A stretch of DNA of 38,632 bases. Origin: JAGNLA01 sp964472265. GTDB lineage: Bacteria > Caldisericota > Caldisericia > JAAYUI01. Both the position numbers and the translations under genes were made by a program. The stretch's first letter is position 1, and each line of letters begins with the position of its first letter. The notes below the pieces were generated by a model. It was not told the DNA's origin. It did not search any database and saw nothing but the letters and a program-made list of their open reading frames with translations. Shown here one piece after another: positions 18,245 to 27,873 of the stretch. The stretch covers positions 1 through 38,632 of the forward strand of contig CAYYJO010000008.1 in NCBI GenBank assembly GCA_964472265.1, read 5' to 3'.

Positions 18245-18910
18245 TTACAAGCGTACGAGGCGCACGAGGAACCGCTCAAGCTCCCACAGTGGGATTTTGT
18301 AAGGTTTTGTTTCGGCCACGTCGAACCCCATCTGCCTAATTCTGCCAGCGAGTTTTGGCAGTTCGGCAATCTCGTCCCTGCTCTTCCAAAGCAGGACAGA
18401 ACCCGATTTTTTTAAGTAAGGTTTTGCGTATCCGAGCAGAAGTTCAATGTTTCCAACCGCCCTCGCAACGGTTACATGAAAAGAACTGATGAATTCTGGT
18501 CTTTTTTTGATGATCTCCTCAGCTCTGCCATTTATCACCTCAACGCCGGACAGTCCAAGTTTCGTGGTCAACTCCTCAAGGAATCTTGCTTTCTTGCCAA
18601 TTGATTCGATTGCAACAAGTCCAAGTTTTGGAAATGCGATTTTTATGGCAAAGCCAGGAAGACCAGGCCCCGAACCGATGTCAACAAGTTTCCCTGCTTC
18701 ATTGAAATCAAATGCCAGAGCTGATGCTAAACTGTCGCAAAAGTGCTTGGATGCGACTTCATCAGGATTGGTTATGGCCGTGAGGTTGAAACTTTTGTTG
18801 GTTTCAAGCAGGAAATCACAGTATTGCGAGTACTGTTCAAGCTGTGAATCGGAAAGGGCGACACCATACGATGCCGCCCCCTTTTTTAGCAAATCCTTGT
18901 TCAGTTTCAC
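18245..18910 (-). CDS. rsmG: 16S rRNA (guanine527-N7)-methyltransferase RsmG
   Basis: Methylates G527 of 16S rRNA in the 530 loop using S-adenosylmethionine. 221 residues, family length about 210-240. The AdoMet site is LVDIGSGPGLPGFAIKIAFP, preceded by SFNLTAITNPDEVASKHFCDSL, which is diagnostic for the family (the NLT and H-DSL motifs). ESIGKKARFLEEL and VTVARAVGNIELLL follow. GTG start at 18910, overlapping the stop of the upstream gingipain-type gene by 4 bp (GTGA), so translation is coupled. rsmG usually sits beside mnmG or parAB; its place at the end of a secreted-peptidase operon is unusual. Confidence 0.95.
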   Translation of the reverse strand: MKLNKDLLKKGAASYGVALSDSQLEQYSQYCDFLLETNKSFNLTAITNPDEVASKHFCDSLASALAFDFNEAGKLVDIGSGPGLPGFAIKIAFPKLGLVAIESIGKKARFLEELTTKLGLSGVEVINGRAEEIIKKRPEFISSFHVTVARAVGNIELLLGYAKPYLKKSGSVLLWKSRDEIAELPKLAGRIRQMGFDVAETKPYKIPLWELERFLVRLVRL

Positions 18911-21900
18911 TTTCTTGTTTCAATCCTTATGTGGTTTCCTTCCACCAATATCTGGCATGAAAGGAAGGATGAGATGAGATCGATTGGAACGAGCAGTCCG
19001 CCATCCTTGGTTTTTTCTGTTTTTGATCCGAGATCGACCCTGAATGTGTCCAGGTCGACTTGTAATGTTGCGTAGGTCTTGTCTGCCTCAAACCCCAGTT
19101 TTCTGTTGCCGTGAGTGAAGAAGACCGATGTTCCGTCCTTGGCCGTGTTACCGGAGAGCGGAATTAGAGCCGGGAAATCTTTTGTTGAGAGCATGTAGCC
19201 GTTGTCGGTTTTTGCAGGCATTCTTGATAGTCTGACCAAACCGTGTGCGCTCCTTGCGATCATTGAACCGGTTGCAAACGAGAAGGCTATTGATTTTACA
19301 ACGACCGGTATGGTCAGGGTTCCTTCACCCAGTGTGCTTCTGATTTTGAGTGTCACGGCTTTTGGTGTCTCGCCTGTTTTGTCCAGAGTTATCTTGACCA
19401 TTCCAGCGTTATTTTTGACAACTCCTCCATCAACAGTCACCTTCGGATCTTCACAGGTGAACTCTGCCGACATCTCGCCTGATCCGGTGTTTGTAACCGT
19501 GAACCATGCCGAGAGCTGGTTGTCAGACTCGTAGCCTTCGAGGACTGGCTTTTCTGGGTAGATCGTAAGATTTGTCACTGTGCTTGAAGCTGTAAGAAGA
19601 GAGAGCCTTTCATGGGTGTACTCAAAGATGGCAAGCTGTCCGTCTGAAACGGCCATGAACATCGGCTCAAGCAGGTCAAACGGCCTGTCAGAATATTCGT
19701 CGATTGAACCCGGTGTAGAGTAGATCGACTCTCTGCCAAGGTTTGAAATGAACGTGCCGTCGCTGTCAAAAATGGCGATCCTTGAGTTTTTGGTGTCAAG
19801 AATCCAGATGAATCCTTTGCCATCAACCTGCATTGAATAGGGTCGGTTGAATTTGCCCGGTGCTGTTCCAAATCCGCCAAACTCGAAGAGAAAGTCGCCT
19901 TTTGTTGAATAAACCAGCACTTTTGATTGCACGCTGTCCAGGATGTACAGTTTGTCACCGATCCTCTGCATGGATGAAACACCAAGGATTTTGCCCTTGC
20001 CTATCCCCCTGACTCCAAACTGTCTGATGATTTCGACCTGGCTTGGATCCTTTTCATCTGTCAAATACGAGGAGATGACTTTGATTGGTGTGTTCGAGAC
20101 CGATTCTGACAGGTAAATTAATCCATTTTCGTAATCGGTTGCGTAATCGTCGATCATTATGGCTTCATCCGTTATTGCCGGAATCATTCTTACGACCTTG
20201 TTTTCCTTGTCAGCGATCATGATGACGTAGGATTCTCTTGCTTCAACGATGCCCGTCGTGTATCCGCCCTCGAACTTCAGCTGCCAGACGTAATCGAGCG
20301 GATTGCCTTTCGGAAGCTCGAATGTCAGGTTTTCAATCTTGTTGCCAAGCCTGCTGTATCTTGTCATGTAATCCCTTGTGTAAACGATGAGGTTTCCTTC
20401 AGGGTCAAAGTTGAGGTCCCATGGAAGCAGGAACTTGTTTGGTCCGGTTGCGCACTTGTTGACGATGGGTTTCAAAATGAAGTCTTTACCGCATGAGGCC
20501 AGCAATGTCACATCCTTGCTGTCTCCGAGGTTCATTTTGCCTTTAGTCCAGAAATGTCCGAAATTGTCGGCTCTGAAGTCACCCAGACCGCCTCTGGTGA
20601 GCAGTCCGCCCTCGCCAAGTTTTACCTTTTCTATGAATTCGAAGTCGGAGTCGTAGTGTTCAACTGAGACGCCGACGAAATCATCGGTTATGAACCAGTA
20701 GGTTCCATCGGTGTCACCGACGGCATACATTGGCGACATCTTGAAATCCTCATCATTTTCCTCATCGTATTTGACCGTTTTCTGCTTGATGAGTTTGAAG
20801 CTTGAATAGAAGAGGTAAAGTGACCAGTCTGGCGGGCCAAACCAGTAATATGGCCTCTCATAGACCAGAATTTTGCCGTCAGCAAGCACCTGGAGTGTTG
20901 AGATGTTTGTGATGACAGAGTCTTCGTTGTCGTATAGCATTGTGCTGCTTATTTTTTCACCTTTGGGGGTATATTTGAGGACAACACTGTCGCCGTCGAC
21001 AAAGAGGATGTTTCCATCCGCCGTCAGCTGCAAAGGCACCTGCCCTGCAAGACCACACTCTTTGAACTTTTCACATTTTATCAGCTTCCAGTCTTTGTCG
21101 TAGAAAGCAACCGATGTTGTGAACTTCAGAATTAGCGAACCGTCGGGGAGGATGAGGAAGCTGCTGTTCCCATGCTCATAATCATCGCCGTACGGGTGAA
21201 GCAGGTTGTTCCAGGAAATGTCAAAATCTTTTGAAGCAGTTTGGGGTAGGCCAAGGCATCGGATGAACTTTCCGTCCTTGTTCCAGACCTCGATGCCCCT
21301 TGTTGTCCAGAGGTACACCTCTTTGCTGGTGATGTTGTAGTCGACCACCCTTGAAACCTCGGCGTCTGTCGGGCCAGAGGAGATGAGCGTTGATTTTCCG
21401 TAGTCTGATTCTACGGGGAAGCTGGTTTTGTCTTCAGTTTTGACATTGCTTGTCGGGTATGGAGTGAAGCTTTCGGTTTTGGTGTCCTTCGGGAATGTGA
21501 GCAGGAAGCTCTGTGATTCGGCGTTGATATCCCCTCCAAAACCCAGGTCAAGCATGGCAGTGAACGGCATTAAAACTGATCCGTCCTTGTCCATGACCGG
21601 TTTTGCAAGCGGTATCTCTGTCTTGAACTCGCCCACCCTTACGGTTGCCTTGTCTGAACCGACCTTGCCAGAGACTTCAAACTGCCCTTTTCCGAGCGTG
21701 AAATCATCTCCGGAAATATTTGATTCAAGTCCGAGCATTTCGGCTGTTTTTGAGATGTTGATATAGTTTGTGCTAGAGATCGTTGTCATTGGCGTGAAAT
21801 CGGTTTTGGCAATGTATTCTTTCGGGGTCATCAGGAATTGCTTGTCTATTGTACCGCCGATTGATGTAACAGGAGTGAATGCACACCAGACTTTCTTTAC

Positions 21901-24900
21901 AGCCTCGGAGCCATCGGCCGATTTGACAGTGATTGTTAGCGGGGGCGCACCTGGTTTGGCAAGGAGTACGAACTTACCTTTGGAATCAGCTCTTGTGAGT
22001 CTGCCGTTGACGCTAACGATGGCATCGGGATTTGTTTTGCCTGACAGCTGAAAATCCCTTTCCGGAAGCAGGTCGCCGTCTTTCACGTTGAGGTTAGTGA
22101 TGTCCAGGTTGGAGTTGCTTGTTTTGGCTTCGAAGACCCTGACCCTCAGGGTGGCCTGGTTGTCGCCGGTGTTGATGTCTCCGTCAACGGTTGCCGTTCC
22201 AGTAAACTCGAGGATACCTGGCTTTTCTTGCTGCGGTATTGGGAAGGTGATTGTTCTTTCTGAATACCTTTCGATTATTGGAATCGAGTCTGAGGCCGAG
22301 AGCTGGTCAATCTTTACGTTTATGCCCTCAAGCTTTGTATTGCCGAGGTTTTTGACTGTGACGACCAGTTTTCCGCTTTCACCAACTGAAATCTTTGACG
22401 GTTCGCAGCTGAGGCCTGAGAGGGTGAGCGATGCATCTGGTTGAGGTCTAAGGTTATAGGTTGATAGATTGTAGAGGAGCTTCATCTCGGATTCCGATTC
22501 AAACTTTGGAAGCATGGAAAGGTAGACGTTTCTGGCATTGGTGGCGATAATTTGCGAGTTGTCGTCCGATTTTGCAGCGATGGTTGCCGTGTCGACACAG
22601 CTGCTCCAGTTTCTGTTTGGGGGAACGTTGGAAGCGATCGTGCCAATTTTGAGTTTTCCAGCAGGAATGCCTGTAAAAATTGGATGGCTGGAGTCTGCTA
22701 CATTTACAAAAACCTCTTTGGTTTGTTCGGAGTCGTAATCGTACTGGCTTGAAAAACCGAAGATGTCTGTGATTGATGAGTAAACCGGCATGCTTGTTGA
22801 CTGGCCGAGGCAGTCGAAACCGATTATTGTTCCACCAGACTCCGAGAATTCGTTGAGCGCTTTGATCAGCGACGTGTTGTACGGGTTTGTGTAGTCGGGC
22901 GTTGCCAGGAAGATAGTGTCACAACCGAGATTTTTGAAGTTTTCATAACGTGTGCCAAACACCATTTCCCAGTACGAATCTGAACCGATCTTTGCCAGCT
23001 CTGTCGGTGAGGAGCCAAGCGTTTTGCTTGCCTGGTTGAACTTGTCGATGCCAAAAACCTTGTCTGCCTTGAGTCTGTTGAACAGGTACGAGATCAGAAC
23101 GCCGGTTTTTGAGGTTTCGGCATCTGTTATGAAGAGTTCTTTTTCAAATACGTTGTCTGTTGGCAGCTGGTCTTTTTCCTCAGATGTCACCTCAAAACGA
23201 ACGTTGTGTGTCCCTGTGGTCATGCCGTCAAGGATGAATGTTGTGGGCTGATAATCATTTACATCGATGAGCTTTATCTTTCTGTTGTCAACCTTCTTGC
23301 CGTCAATTAGGAAGTCGACGTCAATATTGTTCATCTTCTTTGTGCCATCGTTTGAGATGTCGAGCATGAACCTCAGACGTTCACCTGGTTTTTTTGTGAA
23401 GAAGGTCGTGTTGTTATGCAGTGAAAGGTCGTTGTCCGCGCTGGCAAGGCAGTAGAACCACATTTCAGAGTTGTTTGGTAGTTCGATTCTCGCGTGCCAG
23501 ACTTTCTTTTCCTTCAACTTGAAGCTTGTTGACCAGGACTTATCCCCTGTGGATTTAAACGGCTGTTCGTCAACCTTTTTTGCGTCATCGTCAAGATCGT
23601 ATATCTTCACCCCTGACACGGTCATGTCAGTTCTCAGGTTAACAGTGTTGCTGTCGATGCAGGAGAGGATTGGAATGCCAACTTGACCCTTTGTCATGGG
23701 GCTTCCCTTGAAGTCAATCTCGGGCATTCTGTGAGGTGATCCCTCCGGTGTTGGTGGAAGTTTGATGGTTGGATCGCCAAAGAATGCAAAACAGAACATT
23801 GTTTTGTTGGATGAGTACCAGCCTTTTTCAATGCCTGTGTATTTTGTGAAGGCGCTGACCATTATCTGGCCGAGGGTTGGTGACCAGTTATGGTAGGCGT
23901 TCATGACTTCTTTTGTGCACCTGTCTATTTCCGAGAATGGCTGAGCTTTGACAACGCCCGATTCAATCGTCCAGTTTATGCCTGCGTAGTTGAGTCTTGT
24001 GCCTCCAAAGTAAGCAACCGGTCCACCTGGTGATGCCATGCATGCCTGTGCGAAAGAGAGGCCTTTGGAATTTGGGTAGCTCTCAAGCTTGTAGTCCACG
24101 ACGCCGGCATCGTACATACCGTTGAGACACGCGACACTGACGAGGATTGGCAGTTTTGATCTTTTTGGGAGAGCCATGATGTCGTCAGTTGTTATCTTGC
24201 CTGGTTCCGTGATGATCGCATCGCCTGAGCCATGGGAGACAACATAGATGAATCCATTATCTTTTTTGAAAACGTCCTGCATTTCGCTGGTGTTGAATTT
24301 TTCGGCAGTCTTGTACTTTTTTTCAATCTTGAAGTTGTCCAGGAGGCCATCGTCAACAAGCGATTGACACTCGAGTTCACCTTCAAATCCGCCTGAGAAC
24401 GGGTCACCACCACAAAGAGCTGCGCTGTGGAACCAGTCAGCCGAGAGAGATTTTTTGTAGTTGATTATCTTCTCAATCATTACCTCGGCTTCGGCTGAAT
24501 TTCTTACTGGAATCCTTCCGAGGGCAAAATCAGGAACAAGATCTAGATCCGGAGACGAATAGAAAATGTCTGAAGGGACGTACTTATCGGCCTTCATGTA
24601 TGAGTAGTTAACGTAGTAAAATGATGGCGGAACGTGGGTTCCATCGCCAAGGATTGTGATGAAACCGACTTTTCCAACCTTTGTCTGCAGGTATGTTCTG
24701 ATGGATTTGGCAAAGTCGTAGTCGTACTTTTTCATGTATTCTTTGTCAGACTTTGTGAAATCCGCTGGACCTTTGTACTCTGGCTCTTCTTTTTGGGGAG
24801 TGTACTGACCCTTGAGTGTCTCAACCTCGACGACTTCGACTGTGTAGCCTGAATCTTTCTGCGTAGCAGCAAGTTTTGCCGCTTGAACCTTTAGGGCTGA

Positions 24901-25524
24901 CGAGGTGAGGATGAGCGAATTTTTCATGACCGTTTCGTCATCTGCAAAGCTTGTCAATCTGTTCTCCGGCTCAATGACGATTTGAAGTTCGAGTTTTTTT
25001 GCAACGTGCATCACCTTGCCGTCAAAATCGAGGATGACAGGGAAAGCCTTGATGGTTGCGAAATTGCCTGAAATTCCGGTTTCAAATTTGAAATCGCCTA
25101 TTGTTTCAGGATATTTACCCTTCTGCTCGCCTTTTTCTGCCGACTCCAGCTTTGGGATTGACCATGTTTTTGGCATGTACGGGTCAAGCTGTGGAAGCCA
25201 GGTTTTTTCGTAGCTGGCCTCTGAAATCCTGACATCAGTCCCCCTGTATCCCTTTGGTATCGGAATCCTGACAGTCACGAATGGTATCTGTGGCTTGCCT
25301 TCGTCGCAGGTTGTTTCGTAACCTTCACAAAGGAGCCTGCCCCTGAAAGTGATCAGTTGTTTTGGGTCGATGGTGTATGCTTTGAAGATGGAAGTTTCGT
25401 TTGTCCTTCCAAGCTGGAATTTACCCGCTGAGACTGGACAGGAAATCGACTGCCTGGCCTGGACTGCCGGGAGCAGTGACAATGCCAGTGCAAAAGAAAT
25501 AATGATGAATACAAGTTTTTTCAT
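18907..25524 (-). CDS. Giant secreted gingipain-type (C25) cysteine peptidase with beta-propeller
   Basis: 2205 residues. Signal peptide 1-23 (cut after VQA), then a propeptide-like region to about 190. The C25 domain (about 200-600) has TILGDGTHVPP (290-300), PDFALGRIPVRN (331-342), catalytic His431 in VVSHGSGD and catalytic Cys466 in LVSVACLNG; His-Cys spacing is 35, close to gingipains. Next come a CARDB-like domain, a DUF4350/amidotransferase-like region (LISYLFNRLKADKVFGIDKF to SGGTIIGFDCLG), a second CARDB-like domain, a carbohydrate-binding-like sandwich, a copper-amine-oxidase-N-like domain, a long NHL-type propeller (DKLYILDSVQSKVLVYSTKG, GFIWILDTKNSRIAIF), another sandwich and a terminal copper-amine-oxidase-like piece. 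I chose ATG 25524 because a longer TTG start at 25536 would translate the AGGAGG ribosome site. Confidence 0.92.
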   Translation of the reverse strand: MKKLVFIIISFALALSLLPAVQARQSISCPVSAGKFQLGRTNETSIFKAYTIDPKQLITFRGRLLCEGYETTCDEGKPQIPFVTVRIPIPKGYRGTDVRISEASYEKTWLPQLDPYMPKTWSIPKLESAEKGEQKGKYPETIGDFKFETGISGNFATIKAFPVILDFDGKVMHVAKKLELQIVIEPENRLTSFADDETVMKNSLILTSSALKVQAAKLAATQKDSGYTVEVVEVETLKGQYTPQKEEPEYKGPADFTKSDKEYMKKYDYDFAKSIRTYLQTKVGKVGFITILGDGTHVPPSFYYVNYSYMKADKYVPSDIFYSSPDLDLVPDFALGRIPVRNSAEAEVMIEKIINYKKSLSADWFHSAALCGGDPFSGGFEGELECQSLVDDGLLDNFKIEKKYKTAEKFNTSEMQDVFKKDNGFIYVVSHGSGDAIITEPGKITTDDIMALPKRSKLPILVSVACLNGMYDAGVVDYKLESYPNSKGLSFAQACMASPGGPVAYFGGTRLNYAGINWTIESGVVKAQPFSEIDRCTKEVMNAYHNWSPTLGQIMVSAFTKYTGIEKGWYSSNKTMFCFAFFGDPTIKLPPTPEGSPHRMPEIDFKGSPMTKGQVGIPILSCIDSNTVNLRTDMTVSGVKIYDLDDDAKKVDEQPFKSTGDKSWSTSFKLKEKKVWHARIELPNNSEMWFYCLASADNDLSLHNNTTFFTKKPGERLRFMLDISNDGTKKMNNIDVDFLIDGKKVDNRKIKLIDVNDYQPTTFILDGMTTGTHNVRFEVTSEEKDQLPTDNVFEKELFITDAETSKTGVLISYLFNRLKADKVFGIDKFNQASKTLGSSPTELAKIGSDSYWEMVFGTRYENFKNLGCDTIFLATPDYTNPYNTSLIKALNEFSESGGTIIGFDCLGQSTSMPVYSSITDIFGFSSQYDYDSEQTKEVFVNVADSSHPIFTGIPAGKLKIGTIASNVPPNRNWSSCVDTATIAAKSDDNSQIIATNARNVYLSMLPKFESESEMKLLYNLSTYNLRPQPDASLTLSGLSCEPSKISVGESGKLVVTVKNLGNTKLEGINVKIDQLSASDSIPIIERYSERTITFPIPQQEKPGILEFTGTATVDGDINTGDNQATLRVRVFEAKTSNSNLDITNLNVKDGDLLPERDFQLSGKTNPDAIVSVNGRLTRADSKGKFVLLAKPGAPPLTITVKSADGSEAVKKVWCAFTPVTSIGGTIDKQFLMTPKEYIAKTDFTPMTTISSTNYINISKTAEMLGLESNISGDDFTLGKGQFEVSGKVGSDKATVRVGEFKTEIPLAKPVMDKDGSVLMPFTAMLDLGFGGDINAESQSFLLTFPKDTKTESFTPYPTSNVKTEDKTSFPVESDYGKSTLISSGPTDAEVSRVVDYNITSKEVYLWTTRGIEVWNKDGKFIRCLGLPQTASKDFDISWNNLLHPYGDDYEHGNSSFLILPDGSLILKFTTSVAFYDKDWKLIKCEKFKECGLAGQVPLQLTADGNILFVDGDSVVLKYTPKGEKISSTMLYDNEDSVITNISTLQVLADGKILVYERPYYWFGPPDWSLYLFYSSFKLIKQKTVKYDEENDEDFKMSPMYAVGDTDGTYWFITDDFVGVSVEHYDSDFEFIEKVKLGEGGLLTRGGLGDFRADNFGHFWTKGKMNLGDSKDVTLLASCGKDFILKPIVNKCATGPNKFLLPWDLNFDPEGNLIVYTRDYMTRYSRLGNKIENLTFELPKGNPLDYVWQLKFEGGYTTGIVEARESYVIMIADKENKVVRMIPAITDEAIMIDDYATDYENGLIYLSESVSNTPIKVISSYLTDEKDPSQVEIIRQFGVRGIGKGKILGVSSMQRIGDKLYILDSVQSKVLVYSTKGDFLFEFGGFGTAPGKFNRPYSMQVDGKGFIWILDTKNSRIAIFDSDGTFISNLGRESIYSTPGSIDEYSDRPFDLLEPMFMAVSDGQLAIFEYTHERLSLLTASSTVTNLTIYPEKPVLEGYESDNQLSAWFTVTNTGSGEMSAEFTCEDPKVTVDGGVVKNNAGMVKITLDKTGETPKAVTLKIRSTLGEGTLTIPVVVKSIAFSFATGSMIARSAHGLVRLSRMPAKTDNGYMLSTKDFPALIPLSGNTAKDGTSVFFTHGNRKLGFEADKTYATLQVDLDTFRVDLGSKTEKTKDGGLLVPIDLISSFLSCQILVEGNHIRIETRK

Positions 25525-25545
25525 GTTCCTCCTCAAATAAAGTGA

Positions 25546-27873
25546 TCAGGGAAGGTATATCAGCCTGATCTTTTTTGTCTGCTTATCCCAGTATACTTCG
25601 CAGTCGAGCAGATCGGTAAAGAATTGGAGCGGTACGCAGGCCTTGCCTGACTTGAGCTCAGGCTTGGGATTTATCGTTTTGGTCGTGGTTTGGTCATCTT
25701 TCTGAATGGTGACGGCATCGGAGCCAACCTCACAAACCACCCATAAATTCTTTCTGGGGAAATTGATGGAGATGTAACCGGAATTGAACTCGGCGACACC
25801 GCCGAAACACGATGTGATGAAGTTTAGGGAGATCATCGTGGAGTTGTCCTTGATGTAGGGGGCGAGATCCATGTCGGTGTTTTTGCCGTTGATTGCGATT
25901 GTCTTGTTCCCAACCTGGAATTCTATGTTGACTTGTTGCGGGAGTGAATCTGGGGTTTTGAGGATGCATGGGATTTCGAACTTTCCAGCGTTGCTTTCAA
26001 GCACAAGTTTTTCGCTGTAAGTTCTGCTTGGGATGAAATGATATGTCCTGGCTTTTAGCTTGATGATCACTTCATCACCAACCACGTGTCGGGTTGAGAG
26101 GGAGATCCATCTGGGAATGTCGGTGAAGTACCCTTCAAGACTGTCGCCGCCGATGTTCTCTATGACAAGTTCGAGGTCAGACTCAGAATCGGTTGGAACG
26201 TATTTGAAGTCGACGGTCGAGGGTGAAATCCTTATTTTGGCCTGCTCGAGCAGTACTTCCTTTGGGTGTCGGATGAGCCTCATGCCTGTTCTGTCGAGCA
26301 CATAAATCCATTTGCCAAATCTTGAGATGGCGACCGGATCGGTGAGCGAATCGAGATTGCTTTCAAAGGATACGGCATCACCTGTCGGACTGTGAAGACT
26401 GTACGGACCGCCACCCTTGCCGTATGACCTCAGGACTTTGCCCGTCTGATCCACGAGTTTCAGGCTCTCTTCACCGAGTACAACGAAGCGCTGAGGTGAG
26501 AGCATGAGTACATCTCTGGGACTGTCTGAAACGTTGATCGTGTTTGATTTTGTCCCATCAGCACCAAAGACCTCAACCTTGAGGTTTTCTTCATCGGCAA
26601 TTGCAAAACCAGACCCTGAAGTGCTGATTGCCACGGGGTTGCCCCACTCCTGACCAGAAATTATTGTCCCTGTTTTTTCGCTACCCAGGTATTTCTCAAC
26701 CGAATTTTTTGTGAGCACAAGAAGTGATCCGTCCTGGTCAAACTCGATGTCCAATGCGCCTTTTTCTGGGATGTCATAGATTTTCCTGCCAGCCCTCGTT
26801 GAAACTATGATGCCAGCTTCAGTGGCTGCGGCCAGGAGATCGCTTGAAATTGTAATCTTTGAGGCTTTGATGTCTTGGATTGTGAACAGTTCGTTGCTCC
26901 TCTGGTCGATAACCTTGATGATACTGTTTTGAGGATCGCTGACAAAAATCCTGCCATTTTCGTCTATTTCGAAACTTTCGGGCAGACAGAGTCTGGAAGG
27001 GTCATGATCAATAAGGATTGTCAGCTTGCCTGCCTCATCAATCTGGACAAGCTCATGGGTATATGTCGAAGCGACGAGGTATTTATCTCCACTGATTCCA
27101 AAACTGTAGCTGGGTGCATAAGGAATTTTCCCTGACAGGCTCAACGTTTTTCCTGAGGTGCCATTGAGAGTGAAAATCTTTATGTCAGAACCATCCAAAA
27201 CGATGATTTTTTGAGATCCATCGGTTGTCATTGATATTGGATTTTTAAATGTGCCAATCGACTTGATCTTTGCAAACGATCCCGAGAGGATAGTGAATTT
27301 TTTTGTGTCACCCTCAAGCACGAAGTAGTTGTCGTTGACGGGGAAGAATGCAATTGGTTGTTTGAATGTATCTAGAATTTTGAAAACATCAAGCGTTGGT
27401 TCGAGAATGAAAGCTTTTCCGGCGCCAGGGTCACTGACATAAAGCCTACCCCTTGTGTCGGTAAAAAGGCCAGCCGGGTCTGACAGGGCTATGTCTTTGA
27501 TGGTTTTGACGTTGCTTTTGAAATTGCCTTTCAGATCGAAGATTTTGAGCATTCCGGCATCGGCAATCACAAGCTGGTCTTTCACGATGGCCATGCTTTT
27601 CGGGTTGACCAGCGATTCGTCAGAGAATCCATAACCGCCGATCCTGAATTTGAGCTTGAAATCTTTCGAATAGCAGAGTATTTCGTGAGTTCCCTGCGAA
27701 GAAACATAAACATTACCCTGCTTGTCAACGAAGGCGCAGGTTGGGAGAGCGAGCTTGTCCGACGAGATTCCGCCAAGCAGCAGCTCTGACGATTCACTCT
27801 GACTCTTGAGAGGAATGAGGCCTTGTGTAAATAGAATCAGAACCATTCCCGCCAGCAGGATTTTTTTCATCAT
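25546..27873 (-). CDS. Secreted NHL-type beta-propeller protein with copper-amine-oxidase-like C-terminus
   Basis: 775 residues: signal peptide about 1-25 (LLAGMVLILFTQGLIPLKS), then roughly 530 residues of propeller blades with the NHL pattern (CAFVDKQGNVYVSSQGTHEI, LFTDTRGRLYVSDPGAGKAF, FEIDENGRIFVSDPQNSIIKVID). A beta-sandwich (about 555-650, IRISPSTVDFKYVP ... WISLSTRHVVGDEVIIKLK) follows, and the C-terminus (about 655-775) is copper-amine-oxidase-N-like (LAPYIKDNSTMISLNFITSC, KACVPLQFFTDLLDCEVYWD). This is the same domain order as the end of the gingipain-type protein encoded 21 bp downstream. The ATG overlaps the kinase stop by 4 bp. It is probably a surface binding protein; the ligand is unknown. 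Confidence 0.87.
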   Translation of the reverse strand: MMKKILLAGMVLILFTQGLIPLKSQSESSELLLGGISSDKLALPTCAFVDKQGNVYVSSQGTHEILCYSKDFKLKFRIGGYGFSDESLVNPKSMAIVKDQLVIADAGMLKIFDLKGNFKSNVKTIKDIALSDPAGLFTDTRGRLYVSDPGAGKAFILEPTLDVFKILDTFKQPIAFFPVNDNYFVLEGDTKKFTILSGSFAKIKSIGTFKNPISMTTDGSQKIIVLDGSDIKIFTLNGTSGKTLSLSGKIPYAPSYSFGISGDKYLVASTYTHELVQIDEAGKLTILIDHDPSRLCLPESFEIDENGRIFVSDPQNSIIKVIDQRSNELFTIQDIKASKITISSDLLAAATEAGIIVSTRAGRKIYDIPEKGALDIEFDQDGSLLVLTKNSVEKYLGSEKTGTIISGQEWGNPVAISTSGSGFAIADEENLKVEVFGADGTKSNTINVSDSPRDVLMLSPQRFVVLGEESLKLVDQTGKVLRSYGKGGGPYSLHSPTGDAVSFESNLDSLTDPVAISRFGKWIYVLDRTGMRLIRHPKEVLLEQAKIRISPSTVDFKYVPTDSESDLELVIENIGGDSLEGYFTDIPRWISLSTRHVVGDEVIIKLKARTYHFIPSRTYSEKLVLESNAGKFEIPCILKTPDSLPQQVNIEFQVGNKTIAINGKNTDMDLAPYIKDNSTMISLNFITSCFGGVAEFNSGYISINFPRKNLWVVCEVGSDAVTIQKDDQTTTKTINPKPELKSGKACVPLQFFTDLLDCEVYWDKQTKKIRLIYLP

